From: Streptomyces flavochromogenes
GTDB taxonomy: Bacteria > Actinomycetota > Actinomycetes > Streptomycetales > Streptomycetaceae
Length of the DNA stretch: 64,000 nucleotides
Reading direction: 5' to 3'
Assembly: GCF_000717595.1 (NCBI RefSeq)
Contig: NZ_JNZO01000012.1
Span: 186,001 to 250,000 of the forward strand
Position 1 is the first letter of the stretch. Each line of letters starts with the position of its first letter. The position numbers and the translations under genes are program-made. The notes under the pieces were generated by a model. It saw only the letters and a program-made list of their open reading frames with translations. It did no database searches and was not told the origin of the DNA. Of the stretch, positions 39,690 to 52,055 are shown in pieces.

Positions 39690-40613
39690 ATGGCCGAGAC
39701 CACGACCCCGTACGCCGGAAACAACTACACCGCCGACCTCGCGCCCGGCTCCCTCATCACCCAGGACGGGCAGATGCAGTGGGCCGGGCTCCTCATAGGC
39801 CCCGGCACCCCGTTCGCCGTCGACAAGTCCGGCCTGTCGGGCTGGGAGGACCTGCCCGAGTACGACTCCGCCGACGCCGACCGTCCCACCTCCCACGGCG
39901 CCTGGCCGGGCGCCCGGTACGCCAAGCCGCGCAAGGTCGGCGGCACGATCGTGCTGATGCCGGAGTACGACGGCACGGCCGGGGCCGTCCGCGCGCTGCG
40001 GCAGTCCCTCGCCCTCCTCGACGAGGAGCGGTGGCTCACCGTCCGGCTGCACGGCGAGCTGCTCGCCGTGCGCGCCCGGATCGCGCAGCGCGTGGTCCCC
40101 GCCGACCAGGGCTTCGCCACGCAGGGCAGCTCGCGCATGTCGGTCCAGTGGCTCGCCGCCGACCCGCGCCGCTACGTCGTCAACGAGCAGATCGCCACGA
40201 CCACTCCCCCGCAGCCGGAGTCCGGCCTTGTCTGGCCGCTGACCTGGCCGCTCAGCTGGGGCGAGGCGAAGAGCACGGGCGACGCCGTCGTCGAGAACAC
40301 CGGTTCGGCCCCGGCCCACCCGGTGATCGTCTTCCGCGGCCCGTGCTCCATGCCGACCGTCACCGAGCGGGTCAGCAGGCGACGGCTGCGGTACGCGATC
40401 GACCTGGCCGCCGGCGACGAGCTCACGGTCGACACGCGGGCGGGCACCGTCATGCTCAACAACTCCGCCTCCCGCCTGCACACCGCGATGGCCGACTCCA
40501 CCCCGGAGGAGCTGTTCGTGCTCGACCCCGGTCGCACCGACCTGTCCTTCCGGCCCGAGGAGGGCACCGAGGACGCGCTGATGACCGTGCGCTGGCGCAG
40601 CGCCGAATGGTGA
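39690..40613 (+). CDS. Distal tail protein (Dit-like)
   Basis: 307 residues: ITQDGQMQWAGLLIGPGTPFAVDKSGLSGWEDLPEYDS, GGTIVLMPEYDGTAGAVRALRQSL, SRMSVQWLAADPRRYV and a C-terminal galectin-type half (TGDAVVENTGSAPAHPVIVFRGPC). This matches siphovirus distal tail proteins, which form the ring joining tube and tip. GAGGTGA precedes the ATG at 39690. Confidence 0.83.
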   Translation: MAETTTPYAGNNYTADLAPGSLITQDGQMQWAGLLIGPGTPFAVDKSGLSGWEDLPEYDSADADRPTSHGAWPGARYAKPRKVGGTIVLMPEYDGTAGAVRALRQSLALLDEERWLTVRLHGELLAVRARIAQRVVPADQGFATQGSSRMSVQWLAADPRRYVVNEQIATTTPPQPESGLVWPLTWPLSWGEAKSTGDAVVENTGSAPAHPVIVFRGPCSMPTVTERVSRRRLRYAIDLAAGDELTVDTRAGTVMLNNSASRLHTAMADSTPEELFVLDPGRTDLSFRPEEGTEDALMTVRWRSAEW

Positions 40614-40642
40614 CCGGGACACGCTGACCGCCCGCTCTCCAC

Positions 40643-40678
40643 CCGACCGCCGGCCGCCCCCGTGGCGCCGGCGGTCGG
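40643..40678 (+). terminator. Hairpin before the receptor-binding genes
   Basis: A perfect 12-bp stem (CCGACCGCCGGC/GCCGGCGGTCGG) with a 12-nt loop in the Dit-RBP1 gap. No T-tract; likely an attenuator. Confidence 0.55.
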
Positions 40679-40729
40679 CCGTTCCCCCGCCCACCGCCCG
40701 CCCCGCCCCCTTCCGGAGAGGTGACCCCC

Positions 40730-41920
40730 ATGACCGTACGCGCCGCTTGGCTCCAGCCCACCGGCCAGACCCGCGAGGACACCCGTCTGACCCTCGCAGC
40801 CCTGCTCACCCCCAGCGGCCAGAGCGCCGCGGAGACCCCCCTGCGTTCGCGGGCGGGGATCGTGCCGGGCGGCTTCGTCCTGACCGGCAACCTGCCCATG
40901 CAGTGCACCATCGGCACCGGCCGGGCGATCGTCCAGGGCAACGACACCGCCCAGGGCGCCTATCTCGTGGCCGCCACCGCTCCGGAGACCTTCACGTTCA
41001 CGGACGGCGACCCCCAGTACGACCGGATCGACCTGATCGAGCTGGCCGTCGTGGACGACGCCTACGACCGGACCGGTACCACCGAGGCCGTCATACGCGT
41101 GATCAAGGGCGAGGCCTCGGCCAGCCCGGTCACCCCGCCGAGCGGCCCGGGCAGCACGCTCCCGCTCTACACGGTCCGTGTGCTGAAGGGCACGTCGGCC
41201 GGCACCGGCGGCATCGCCTGGACCGACGGCGCGGTCACCACGCAGCACTGGCCGGTCGTCGCGCTCGGCGGCATCCTGCCGACCAGCGGTTTCAAGGGCG
41301 CGTACACGGGCCAGTACCGGGACGCCGCGAGCCTCCTCCAGCGCTGGGACGGCGAGACCTGGGTCTCGTACCCGAAGACCATCGGCGGCATCGCCCCCAG
41401 CGGCACGGTCACCACCGGGAGTTACCCCGGCCAGTACCGGGACAACGCGGGTGTGCTCCAGCGCTGGGACGGCACGGGCTGGCAGTACGTCGAGGGCAGG
41501 GCCACGGTCCTGTTCAGCGCCTCGCAGACGGTGCAGCAGACCGTCTCCCCCAACGTGTGGACCCCGGTCACCCTCCAGAGCGTCGACGTCGACGACTCCA
41601 CGGGCTGGAACGGCACCACCACCTACACCGCGCCCCGGGCCGGCTGGTACCGGATCTCCGGCCACGTCATCTGGTCCGGCGACTCCGCTAACGGCATGCG
41701 CGGCGCCCGGATCCTCGTCAACGGCGTGGGCGTGAACCGCTGCACCTGGCTGACGCCGGCCGGAGGCGGCGCCATCGCGGTCGGCGGACAGGGCCTGATC
41801 AAGCTCACCACGGGCAGCACCGTCCAGCTCGCCGCCTACCAGACCCACACGGCGGCCGTGAAGACGCTCGGCGGCTCGGGCTACTCCTGCAACCTCAACG
41901 CCGAGTGGATCAAGGCCTGA
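40730..41920 (+). CDS. Receptor-binding / minor tail protein 1
   Basis: 396 residues. Residues ~1-185 (WLQPTGQTREDTRL, GRAIVQGNDTAQGAYLV, YDRIDLIELAVVDDAYD, GTSAGTGGIAW) are shared with the next two proteins. Two repeats of the type YxGQYRD...LQRWDG follow at ~192-208 and ~232-248. The unique C-terminus (~257-396; WTPVTLQSVDVDDSTGWN, APRAGWYRISGHVIW, GARILVNG) resembles a C1q/TNF-like jelly-roll trimer, a common receptor-binding fold. GGAGAGG precedes the ATG at 40730. Confidence 0.8.
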   Translation: MTVRAAWLQPTGQTREDTRLTLAALLTPSGQSAAETPLRSRAGIVPGGFVLTGNLPMQCTIGTGRAIVQGNDTAQGAYLVAATAPETFTFTDGDPQYDRIDLIELAVVDDAYDRTGTTEAVIRVIKGEASASPVTPPSGPGSTLPLYTVRVLKGTSAGTGGIAWTDGAVTTQHWPVVALGGILPTSGFKGAYTGQYRDAASLLQRWDGETWVSYPKTIGGIAPSGTVTTGSYPGQYRDNAGVLQRWDGTGWQYVEGRATVLFSASQTVQQTVSPNVWTPVTLQSVDVDDSTGWNGTTTYTAPRAGWYRISGHVIWSGDSANGMRGARILVNGVGVNRCTWLTPAGGGAIAVGGQGLIKLTTGSTVQLAAYQTHTAAVKTLGGSGYSCNLNAEWIKA

Positions 41921-43962
41921 CCCCCGCTCCCCCCCTTGCGACCTTCCCCGAACGGAGAAACCCCATGAACCTGCGCAGCAGCTGGGTCGCCGAGACCGGC
42001 CAGACCCGCGAGGACACCCGCCTCACCCAGACCGGTGTCACCACCCTGACCAACCCCGTCCAGGTCCGCTCGGGCGTCCTGCCCGGCTCGTACGACGGCC
42101 TGTACCGCCTGTCCGGCTTCTGGACCTACGGCTCCGCCGCCATGTCGGCGACGGTCTCCGAGGGCCGGGCCGTCATCCAGGGCGAGATCTCCCAGGGCGT
42201 CTACCCGGTGACCCTGCCGGCCTCGGAGGTCGTGACCTTCGCACCGGGCAACGCCCTGTACGGCCGGATCGACCTGCTCGTCCTGAGGGTCCACGACAAG
42301 CTCTACGACGGCGGTGAGCGCACCGAGGCCACGATCGAGATCATCCAGGGCACGCCGGAGCAGGACCCGAAGGTCCCGGTCGTCCCGCCGCGCTGCCTCC
42401 CCCTGTACGAGGTGGCCGTCCCGGCCGGCGCCAGCGCGGGCAACGGCGGCATCCCGTGGAACGCCGCGCTCAAGGACCTGCGCACCCCGGTCGTCGCCCT
42501 CGGCGGCATCCTCCCGGTCGAGGGCCCGGTCCTACCCGGCGCCTACCCGGGTCAGTACCAGGACGCGGGCGGCGCGCTCCAGCGCTGGGACGGCGGCGCC
42601 TGGGTGTCGTACCCGGCGGCGCTCGGCGGCATCATCCCGGCGTCCGCCTCCACCACGCCGGCCAGCTACACCGGCCAGTACCGCGACTCGGTGGGCGGCC
42701 AGCTCCAGCGCTGGAACGGTGCGGCGTGGACCCCGGCCGTGCCCGGGCCGTACTTCGTCGACAACGGCGACTTCGGAGACACCGCGGCGACGACGTACAC
42801 CTCGACACTCGCGGGGCGGGCCACGAACCCGCTCACGGTCAACTTCGTCGCCCCGCCGTCGAAGGCCGTCGCCGTCGGCTTCGGCTGCAAGATGCGGTCC
42901 CGCGACGACCACTACGCGTACATGGCGCTCCGCCTCACCCAGGGCACCACGGTCGTCAACGACCTCGACGACGACTACGCGGTGATCGCGGCCAGCACCG
43001 ACTTCATCTCGGCCTCCGGCGCGCGCCGCCTGTCGGGCCTGACGCCGGGCACCACCTACACGCTCACGGCCTTCTTCAAGATCGTCACCAACACCCTCGG
43101 CCTCAAGGCCGGCTTCGACAACACGTTCATCAAGGTCGACCCGCTGCCGTAGTCCCGGATCCACCCACCCGACAGGAGAAACCATGGCACTGCGCAGCGG
43201 CTGGCTCTCGCCGACCGGGCAGACCCGTGTCACCACCCGCCTCACCGCCCTGGGCGCCACCACCCCGGTCAGCCCACTCGCCTCGCGCTCCGGTGTCCTG
43301 CCCGGCACGGCCGACGGCACGTTCCGCGTCGGCGGCCTCTGGCTGAGCGGCAGCGGCCCCATGAGCGCGACCGTCTACGCCGGGCGCGCCGTCGTCCAGG
43401 GCCCGAACGCCCAGGGCGCGTACCCCGTCACCCTCGACGCGGACACCGTCCTCACCTTCGGCGACGGCGACCCCCTCAACCCGCGCGTCGACCTCGTCGT
43501 CCTGCGCGTGTACGACGACGAGTTCGACAGCCTGACCAGAAGCGAAGCAGCACTGGAGATCGTCAAGGGCCAGCCGAAGGCGCAGCCGTCCGCCCCGGAC
43601 GCGCCGCCGCTCTCCCTCCCCCTCTTCTCGGTCAGGGTGCAGGCCGGGGCCTCGGCCGGCACCGGCGGCATCGCCTGGACCACGGGGGCCGTGACCGATC
43701 TGCGCACCACCCTCGTCGGCGTGGGCGGCATCCTGCCCGTCTACAACAACGCCGGTGTGCCCGGCTCCTACCCGGGCCAGTACCAGGACAACGACAACGC
43801 CCACTTCCTCCAGCGCTGGAACGGCACCGGCTGGGTCGCGTACCCGAAGGAGCTCGGCGGCATCGCCCCGAGCGGTGCCGTCTCCACCGGCAGCTACCCG
43901 GGTCAGTTCCGCGACAACCAGGGCAGCCTGCAGCGCTGGAACGGCACCTCGTGGGTGAACTA
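41311..43962 (+). repeat. Six copies of a SYPGQYRD-LQRWNG coding repeat across three genes
   Basis: Each of the three receptor-binding genes has two copies of a ~24-codon unit reading about [S/A]Y[P/T]GQYRD...LQRW[D/N]G..W, just before its variable C-terminus. Copies start near 41305, 41419, 42539, 42660, 43763 and 43885. Shared coding DNA here could allow recombination that swaps C-terminal heads. Confidence 0.85.
41965..43152 (+). CDS. Receptor-binding / minor tail protein 2
   Basis: 395 residues, paralogue of the proteins on either side. Shared N-terminus (WVAETGQTREDTRLTQ, GVLPGSYDGLYRLSGFW, GRIDLLVLRVHDKLYD), two GQYxD/LQRW repeats near residues 193-209 and 235-251, and a unique C-terminus (~260-395; DNGDFGDTAATTYTSTLAGR, YAYMALRLTQGTTVVND, LTPGTTYTLTAFFKI) that looks like a beta-sandwich. 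CGGAG precedes the ATG. Confidence 0.78.
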   Translation: MNLRSSWVAETGQTREDTRLTQTGVTTLTNPVQVRSGVLPGSYDGLYRLSGFWTYGSAAMSATVSEGRAVIQGEISQGVYPVTLPASEVVTFAPGNALYGRIDLLVLRVHDKLYDGGERTEATIEIIQGTPEQDPKVPVVPPRCLPLYEVAVPAGASAGNGGIPWNAALKDLRTPVVALGGILPVEGPVLPGAYPGQYQDAGGALQRWDGGAWVSYPAALGGIIPASASTTPASYTGQYRDSVGGQLQRWNGAAWTPAVPGPYFVDNGDFGDTAATTYTSTLAGRATNPLTVNFVAPPSKAVAVGFGCKMRSRDDHYAYMALRLTQGTTVVNDLDDDYAVIAASTDFISASGARRLSGLTPGTTYTLTAFFKIVTNTLGLKAGFDNTFIKVDPLP

Positions 43963-44320
43963 CCAGCCGCCGGTGGAGGTGGAGACCACCACCGTCGGAG
44001 CGACCGCGCTGGCCGGCTGGACGGTCGTGAGCTTCTCCGCCCGGCGCAGCCGGGGCGTGGCGACCGTCCTCCTCTCCGTCACCCGCAGCGGCGCCGACAT
44101 CACCGCCTCCGCCACCGGCCACATCACCGACGAAGCGCTGTGCACCCTGCCCGCCGGGTGGCGCCCCGCCATCGACTGCGAGGCCTCCGCCTGCGACGGC
44201 ATCGGCAACGGCGGCGCCAACTTCTGGACCAACGGCCAGGTCAACCTGCGCACCTGGTCCTCCAACGGCTCTCTCGTCGCGGGCCGCCACGTACGCGTCT
44301 CCGCCACCTACGTCCTGTAA
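43184..44320 (+). CDS. Receptor-binding / minor tail protein 3
   Basis: 378 residues, third paralogue: WLSPTGQTRVTTRLTALGA, GVLPGTADGTFRVGGLW, VDLVVLRVYDDEFDSLTRSE, two repeats near ~194-212 and ~236-252, and a short unique C-terminus (VEVETTTVGATALAGWTVVSFSARR, SRSGADIT-like, WTNGQVNLRTW). It differs from the other two in the last ~120 residues. CAGGAG precedes the ATG. Confidence 0.78.
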   Translation: MALRSGWLSPTGQTRVTTRLTALGATTPVSPLASRSGVLPGTADGTFRVGGLWLSGSGPMSATVYAGRAVVQGPNAQGAYPVTLDADTVLTFGDGDPLNPRVDLVVLRVYDDEFDSLTRSEAALEIVKGQPKAQPSAPDAPPLSLPLFSVRVQAGASAGTGGIAWTTGAVTDLRTTLVGVGGILPVYNNAGVPGSYPGQYQDNDNAHFLQRWNGTGWVAYPKELGGIAPSGAVSTGSYPGQFRDNQGSLQRWNGTSWVNYQPPVEVETTTVGATALAGWTVVSFSARRSRGVATVLLSVTRSGADITASATGHITDEALCTLPAGWRPAIDCEASACDGIGNGGANFWTNGQVNLRTWSSNGSLVAGRHVRVSATYVL

Positions 44321-44334
44321 AGGAGGGCTGTCCC

Positions 44335-45441
44335 ATGGCACTCGACACGCCCTACCGGGCGATCTTCTGCGACCTCATGACCGACCTGACCCTCGACATC
44401 CTGCCGCTGCGGGACGTCTCGTTCGAGGACTACATCGGCCGGGCGGGCTCCCTGTCCGGCACCGTCCCCATCCCCGACCGTGCCATCGCCGAACGGGCCC
44501 ACAAGATCAAGCCGGGCCGTACCGCGGTCTACCTGGAACGCGGCGGGGACCTGTGGTGGGGCGGCATCGTCTGGACCACCAACCTGCAGGGCAGCGACCG
44601 CGGCGTGGTGACCCTGGGCATCCAGGCCTCCACCTTCGACTCCTACGCGAGCCGACGACGCATCCGCACGCTCATCGAGTTCACCGAGCCGACCGACCAG
44701 TTCCGCATCGCCCGCCACCTGTGGGACACGCTCTCGGCCGGCCTGGGCCACAGCTCCATCGACACCGGCGACCCCCTGGAGGACTCCTCCGTCCTGCGGA
44801 CGGCGTCGTGGCGGTTCGGCGACGAGACCGTCTACCAGGAGGCACTCGACCAGCTCGGCGCCCAGGAGAACGGCTTCGAGTACCAGATCCTCGTCTACCG
44901 GTCCCCGGAGGACGGCCGGCGGATCCGCCAGCTCCGGCTCGGCTCGCCGAAGATCCGGACCGGCGCCACCGACATGCTCTTCGACCGGCCCGGCACGATC
45001 CTGTCGTACTCCATCCCCGACGACGCCACCCGCGGCGGCACCCAGGCCCTGGCCCGCGGCGCCTCGACCAACAGCAACGCGGGCACCGAGTCCCGGCCGG
45101 CCCTGTCCTCCCTCGCCGAGCCGAAGAAGCCGCTCCCCGACCTCTGGCCGCAGCTGGACCTGTCGTCGGACCACAACGACATCGGGGACAAGAGCACGCT
45201 GGACTCGCTGGCCCAGGCAGCCGTCGACACGGCGTCCGGCTCCGTGCAGATCCCCGAGATCAGCATCCGGCTCGGCGGGATCGTGCCCCCGGCGCTCCTC
45301 GGCCGCACCGCCCGCATCCGCATCACCGACGAGTGGCACCCGGCGGGTCTCGACTCCCGCTACCGCATCGTCGGCGTCAAGGTCCGGCCCGCCGAGCGGG
45401 GCCGCCCCGACACCGCCGAACTCTCACTCGAGGAGGCCTGA
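44335..45441 (+). CDS. Tal-like tail tip / baseplate hub protein
   Basis: 368 residues: YRAIFCDLMTDLTLDILPLRDVSFEDYIGRAGSLSGTVPIPD, TAVYLERGGDLWWGGIVWTTN, TLGIQASTFDSYASRRRI, and a C-terminal domain RTARIRITDEWHPAGLDSRYRIVGVKV. It resembles siphophage Gp37/Tal-type hub proteins that close the tail tip. AAAGGAGG precedes the ATG. Coming after the receptor-binding genes is unusual, since Tal normally follows Dit directly. Confidence 0.75.
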   Translation: MALDTPYRAIFCDLMTDLTLDILPLRDVSFEDYIGRAGSLSGTVPIPDRAIAERAHKIKPGRTAVYLERGGDLWWGGIVWTTNLQGSDRGVVTLGIQASTFDSYASRRRIRTLIEFTEPTDQFRIARHLWDTLSAGLGHSSIDTGDPLEDSSVLRTASWRFGDETVYQEALDQLGAQENGFEYQILVYRSPEDGRRIRQLRLGSPKIRTGATDMLFDRPGTILSYSIPDDATRGGTQALARGASTNSNAGTESRPALSSLAEPKKPLPDLWPQLDLSSDHNDIGDKSTLDSLAQAAVDTASGSVQIPEISIRLGGIVPPALLGRTARIRITDEWHPAGLDSRYRIVGVKVRPAERGRPDTAELSLEEA

Positions 45442-46010
45442 TGGCCCTGCTGCCCGAGGACATCATCGACCGGCTGATCCAGATGGAGCGCCGGATCCAG
45501 GCCCTGTCCACAGCGGTCAACACCCGCCCGTCCTTCAACGAGATCCGTCCCTTCCCGCCCTCCACCGCGAGGCCGGCCCTCCGGATCTTCGACAACCACA
45601 ACCACGAGATCTTCGCGGACGACGTCGCGACCGGCGGGCTCGCCCGGCCGTGGCTGCAGCTGATGCCGCCGGTGGACCACCTGAACCAGGCGAAGTGGCC
45701 GTCCACCACCAGCACGGCCTTCACCGCCATCGCCCAGTCCTTCAACCCGGTCTGGCAGCCGCGGATGCGCCTCGCGATGTACACGAAGGTGTCCAGCGGT
45801 GCGACCGGTCAGGTGAAGGTCATGGTCGACGGCCAGCAGTTCGGTCCGACCGTCGCCGCCGGACAGACCTTCGACCACACGGGGCCGCTGCCGGTCGACC
45901 TGGCGACCAAGTTCGGCAAGGTGATGACCGTCGAGATCCACGCCGTGGTGACCAGCGCCTCCGGCACGGTCTACGCCCAGCCCGTGAGCATGTACGGCAC
46001 CCAGACCTGA
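45441..46010 (+). CDS. Tail tip protein with coiled N-terminus
   Basis: 189 residues. A short helical N-terminus (DIIDRLIQMERRIQALSTAVN) suits trimerisation; the rest is beta-rich (PALRIFDNHNHEIFADDV, QVKVMVDGQQFGPTVAAG, VTSASGTVYAQPVSMYG). It overlaps the Tal-like gene by one base (TGATG). Likely a minor tip or fibre protein; the exact role is unknown. Confidence 0.7.
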   Translation: MALLPEDIIDRLIQMERRIQALSTAVNTRPSFNEIRPFPPSTARPALRIFDNHNHEIFADDVATGGLARPWLQLMPPVDHLNQAKWPSTTSTAFTAIAQSFNPVWQPRMRLAMYTKVSSGATGQVKVMVDGQQFGPTVAAGQTFDHTGPLPVDLATKFGKVMTVEIHAVVTSASGTVYAQPVSMYGTQT

Positions 46011-46050
46011 TCCTCCCACCGCGGCCGACGAGGCCATCGAGGAGCACCCC

Positions 46051-46455
46051 ATGAACATCGACCCCACCCAGCCCTGGGGCGTGGTCATCGACTACGCCGG
46101 CCGTGCCACCGTCACCGAGAACGGCCACACGCTCTCCATCCGCGTCTACGACAACGGCCTGGGCCACCACCTGGAACGGGACCCGTTCACCGGCCAGTAC
46201 CCGTCGGTCGCCATCAGCGCGGAGTTCGCCAGGACCGGCCAGGGAGACGCCGTCCTGCGCGGTTTCGGCCTGGCCACCGTCGAGGCGACGGACGGCGTCC
46301 CCGCCGTACCCGACCCGACCGCCGTCCAGCAGGCCGTCGCCGCGGCGCTCGCCGACTTCGAGGCCCGCCGTTCCGCCTACGCCGCGCTCTGCGCGACCTG
46401 GGCCCCGCAGCCGGAACCCGAGCAGCCCGCCCCCGCGCCGGAGCCCGCTCCGTAA
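46051..46455 (+). CDS. Small distal tail-module protein, unknown
   Basis: 134 residues: WGVVIDYAGRATVTENGHTLSIRVYDNGLGHHLERDPFTGQYPSV, a helical middle (VQQAVAAALADFEARRSAYAALC) and a Pro/Glu-rich tail. GAGGAG precedes the ATG. Not recognised; its position suggests a tail accessory protein. Confidence 0.65.
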   Translation: MNIDPTQPWGVVIDYAGRATVTENGHTLSIRVYDNGLGHHLERDPFTGQYPSVAISAEFARTGQGDAVLRGFGLATVEATDGVPAVPDPTAVQQAVAAALADFEARRSAYAALCATWAPQPEPEQPAPAPEPAP

Positions 46456-46529
46456 CCTCCGCGCGCCCCACCCGTACCCCCGCCCCGCGCCCCGACGGCC
46501 GGGGCTCTCGCATGTCTGGAGGACAACCG

Positions 46530-47441
46530 ATGGCCACTCCCCTCCCCGCGGACCGGCTCCTCGCCGCACTCCGCGCCGAAGGCGTCACCGTCGTCGAACA
46601 CCCCGGCTGGCGCTCCCACAACCGGAACCACACCGGCGCCTGGGGCCCGGTCACCGGCGTGATGATCCACCACACCGTCAGCTCCGGCACCGCGTCCTCC
46701 GTCGAGATGTGCTTCAACGGCTACGAGGGCCTGCCCGGACCGCTGTGCCACGGCGTCATCGCCAAGGACGGCACCGTCCATCTCGTCGCCAACGGACGCG
46801 CCAACCACGCCGGCGGCGGCGACCCGTCCGTCCTCCAGGCCGTGATCACCGAGACGTACGGGGCCCGGCCGCCCGCCCCGCGCGAACACCAGGGCAGCCA
46901 CAACGCCGTCGACGGCAACTCCCGCTTCTACGGCTTCGAGTGCATCAACCTCGGCAACGGCACCGACCCCTGGCCGGCCGCCCAGCTCGACGCGATCGAA
47001 CGGGTCTCCGCCGCCCTCTGCCGGGCCCACGGCTGGGGCGCCAAATCCGTCATCGGCCACCTGGAGTGGTCCGACTGGAAGAGCGACCCCAAGGGCTTCG
47101 GCATGCCGACCCTCCGGCAGCGCGTCCAGACCCGACTCTCCAAGGCCCCCGCCAAGCCCGCCCCGGGCAGCGGAAAGCCCACCGCCCCCCGCCTCCAGCC
47201 GTTCCCGGGCACCTCGTTCTTCCGCACGGAGACGAGCTCCCCGGTCATCACGGCCATGGGCCGCCGTCTCGTCGCCGAGGGCTGCGCCGCGTACACCGTC
47301 GGCCCCGGCCCCCGCTGGAGCGAGGCCGACCGGCTCAGCTACGCGAAGTGGCAGCGAAAGCTCGGCTTCCGCGGCTCCGACGCCGACGGCATTCCCGGCG
47401 CCGCGTCCTGGAGCGCGCTGAAGGTCCCGTACACGAAGTAA
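46530..47441 (+). CDS. Endolysin: N-acetylmuramoyl-L-alanine amidase with peptidoglycan-binding domain
   Basis: 303 residues. Amidase_2/PGRP-type domain (~20-195): zinc His in VMIHHTVS (47/48), CHGVIAKDGTVHLVANGRANHAGG, YGFECINLG, and IGHLEWSDWKSDP supplying His and Asp. After a Pro/Ala linker a C-terminal peptidoglycan-binding module follows (AYTVGPGPRWSEADRLSYAKWQRKLGFRGSDADGIPGAASW). It cleaves the bond between MurNAc and the stem peptide. GGAGGAC favours the ATG at 46530 over one at 46512. It may release tail particles or act in lysis. Confidence 0.88.
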   Translation: MATPLPADRLLAALRAEGVTVVEHPGWRSHNRNHTGAWGPVTGVMIHHTVSSGTASSVEMCFNGYEGLPGPLCHGVIAKDGTVHLVANGRANHAGGGDPSVLQAVITETYGARPPAPREHQGSHNAVDGNSRFYGFECINLGNGTDPWPAAQLDAIERVSAALCRAHGWGAKSVIGHLEWSDWKSDPKGFGMPTLRQRVQTRLSKAPAKPAPGSGKPTAPRLQPFPGTSFFRTETSSPVITAMGRRLVAEGCAAYTVGPGPRWSEADRLSYAKWQRKLGFRGSDADGIPGAASWSALKVPYTK

Positions 47442-47465
47442 TCACCGCACCAGAGGAGACCCCCG

Positions 47466-47732
47466 ATGTCCGATGCCGCCCAGCGCACGGCCCGTACCGT
47501 CCTCCAGACCGCCGTCGGCATCGCCGTCGTGCTCCCCGCGATCGTCGACGCCTCCGGCATCCCCGCGACCCTCCCCTGGGTCGCCGGCGCGCTCGCCGTC
47601 GCCGGCGGCCTGGCCCGGGTGATGGCCCTGGACCTCGTACAGAACCTGCTCCCGTCCTGGCTCCGCACCGACAGCGGCACCCGCGGCCCGATCGGCAGCC
47701 CGGCCGAGGGCGGTGCCGATGACCGATCCTGA
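47466..47732 (+). CDS. Holin-like membrane protein
   Basis: 88 residues with two hydrophobic segments (VLQTAVGIAVVLPAIV and LPWVAGALAVAGGLARVMAL) and a charged tail, the pattern of small phage holins that open the membrane for the endolysin. GAGGAG precedes the ATG, 24 bp after the endolysin. Confidence 0.78.
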   Translation: MSDAAQRTARTVLQTAVGIAVVLPAIVDASGIPATLPWVAGALAVAGGLARVMALDLVQNLLPSWLRTDSGTRGPIGSPAEGGADDRS

Positions 47733-47982
47733 CCCGAACGACCCGGTCGCCGTCGCCCTCGAACTGGAACGGCTCCGCGGCACCCTGGAGGCCGGCTTCG
47801 CCCGGGTCGACGGCTCGCTCGCACTGCTCGTCCAGCGCAGCGACCAGACCGACCGGCAGCTCGCCGACCACGAGGCCCGCCTCGACGACCTGGAGCGCGC
47901 CCGCTGGCCGCTGACCAGCATCGCCGCGCTGGCCGCGAGCGCCGGTGTGCTCGTCGCCGTCTGGGAGCTGGCCGCCCGCTAG
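47719..47982 (+). CDS. Second small membrane protein of the lysis cassette
   Basis: 87 residues: a coiled-coil stretch (ELERLRGTLEAGFARVDGSLALLVQRSDQTDRQLADHEARLDDLERA) and a C-terminal hydrophobic anchor (LTSIAALAASAGVLVAVWEL). It may be an accessory holin, antiholin or spanin-like protein. The ATG at 47719 overlaps the holin end; a GTG at 47713 is an alternative. Last gene of the island. Confidence 0.72.
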   Translation: MTDPDPNDPVAVALELERLRGTLEAGFARVDGSLALLVQRSDQTDRQLADHEARLDDLERARWPLTSIAALAASAGVLVAVWELAAR

Positions 47983-47998
47983 GGGCGGCCGGACACGC

Positions 47999-48036
47999 CG
48001 AAGGGCGGCCACCCCCACGGGGGTGACCGCCCTTCG
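47999..48036. terminator. Bidirectional terminator between the tail island and rpoC
   Basis: CGAAGGGCGGCCACCCC and complement (one mismatch) around a short loop, between the convergent ends of the lysis cassette and rpoC. Confidence 0.88.
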
Positions 48037-48048
48037 GTTTCGCACTAC

Positions 48049-51948
<3,900 letters not shown>

Positions 51949-52055
51949 TATGCGTCAATCCCTCTCAGGGTTGTAAGGCTTGGGGTCTGATACGGGGGTC
52001 CTGGGGCCGGCCGGGGACTCAGCGGTGAAACGCCGAGCCCCCGACCGAACTCCCG

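Noticed and set aside
32866..47982. Contractile injection system (eCIS) or R-type tail
   Set aside because: No sheath, no AAA+ ATPase, no spike/VgrG or baseplate wedge genes. The tube gene is followed directly by a frameshifted chaperone and tape measures, as in non-contractile tails.
29732..47982. A complete prophage
   Set aside because: No integrase, terminase, portal, capsid, protease or replication genes, and no attachment-site pair found at the borders.
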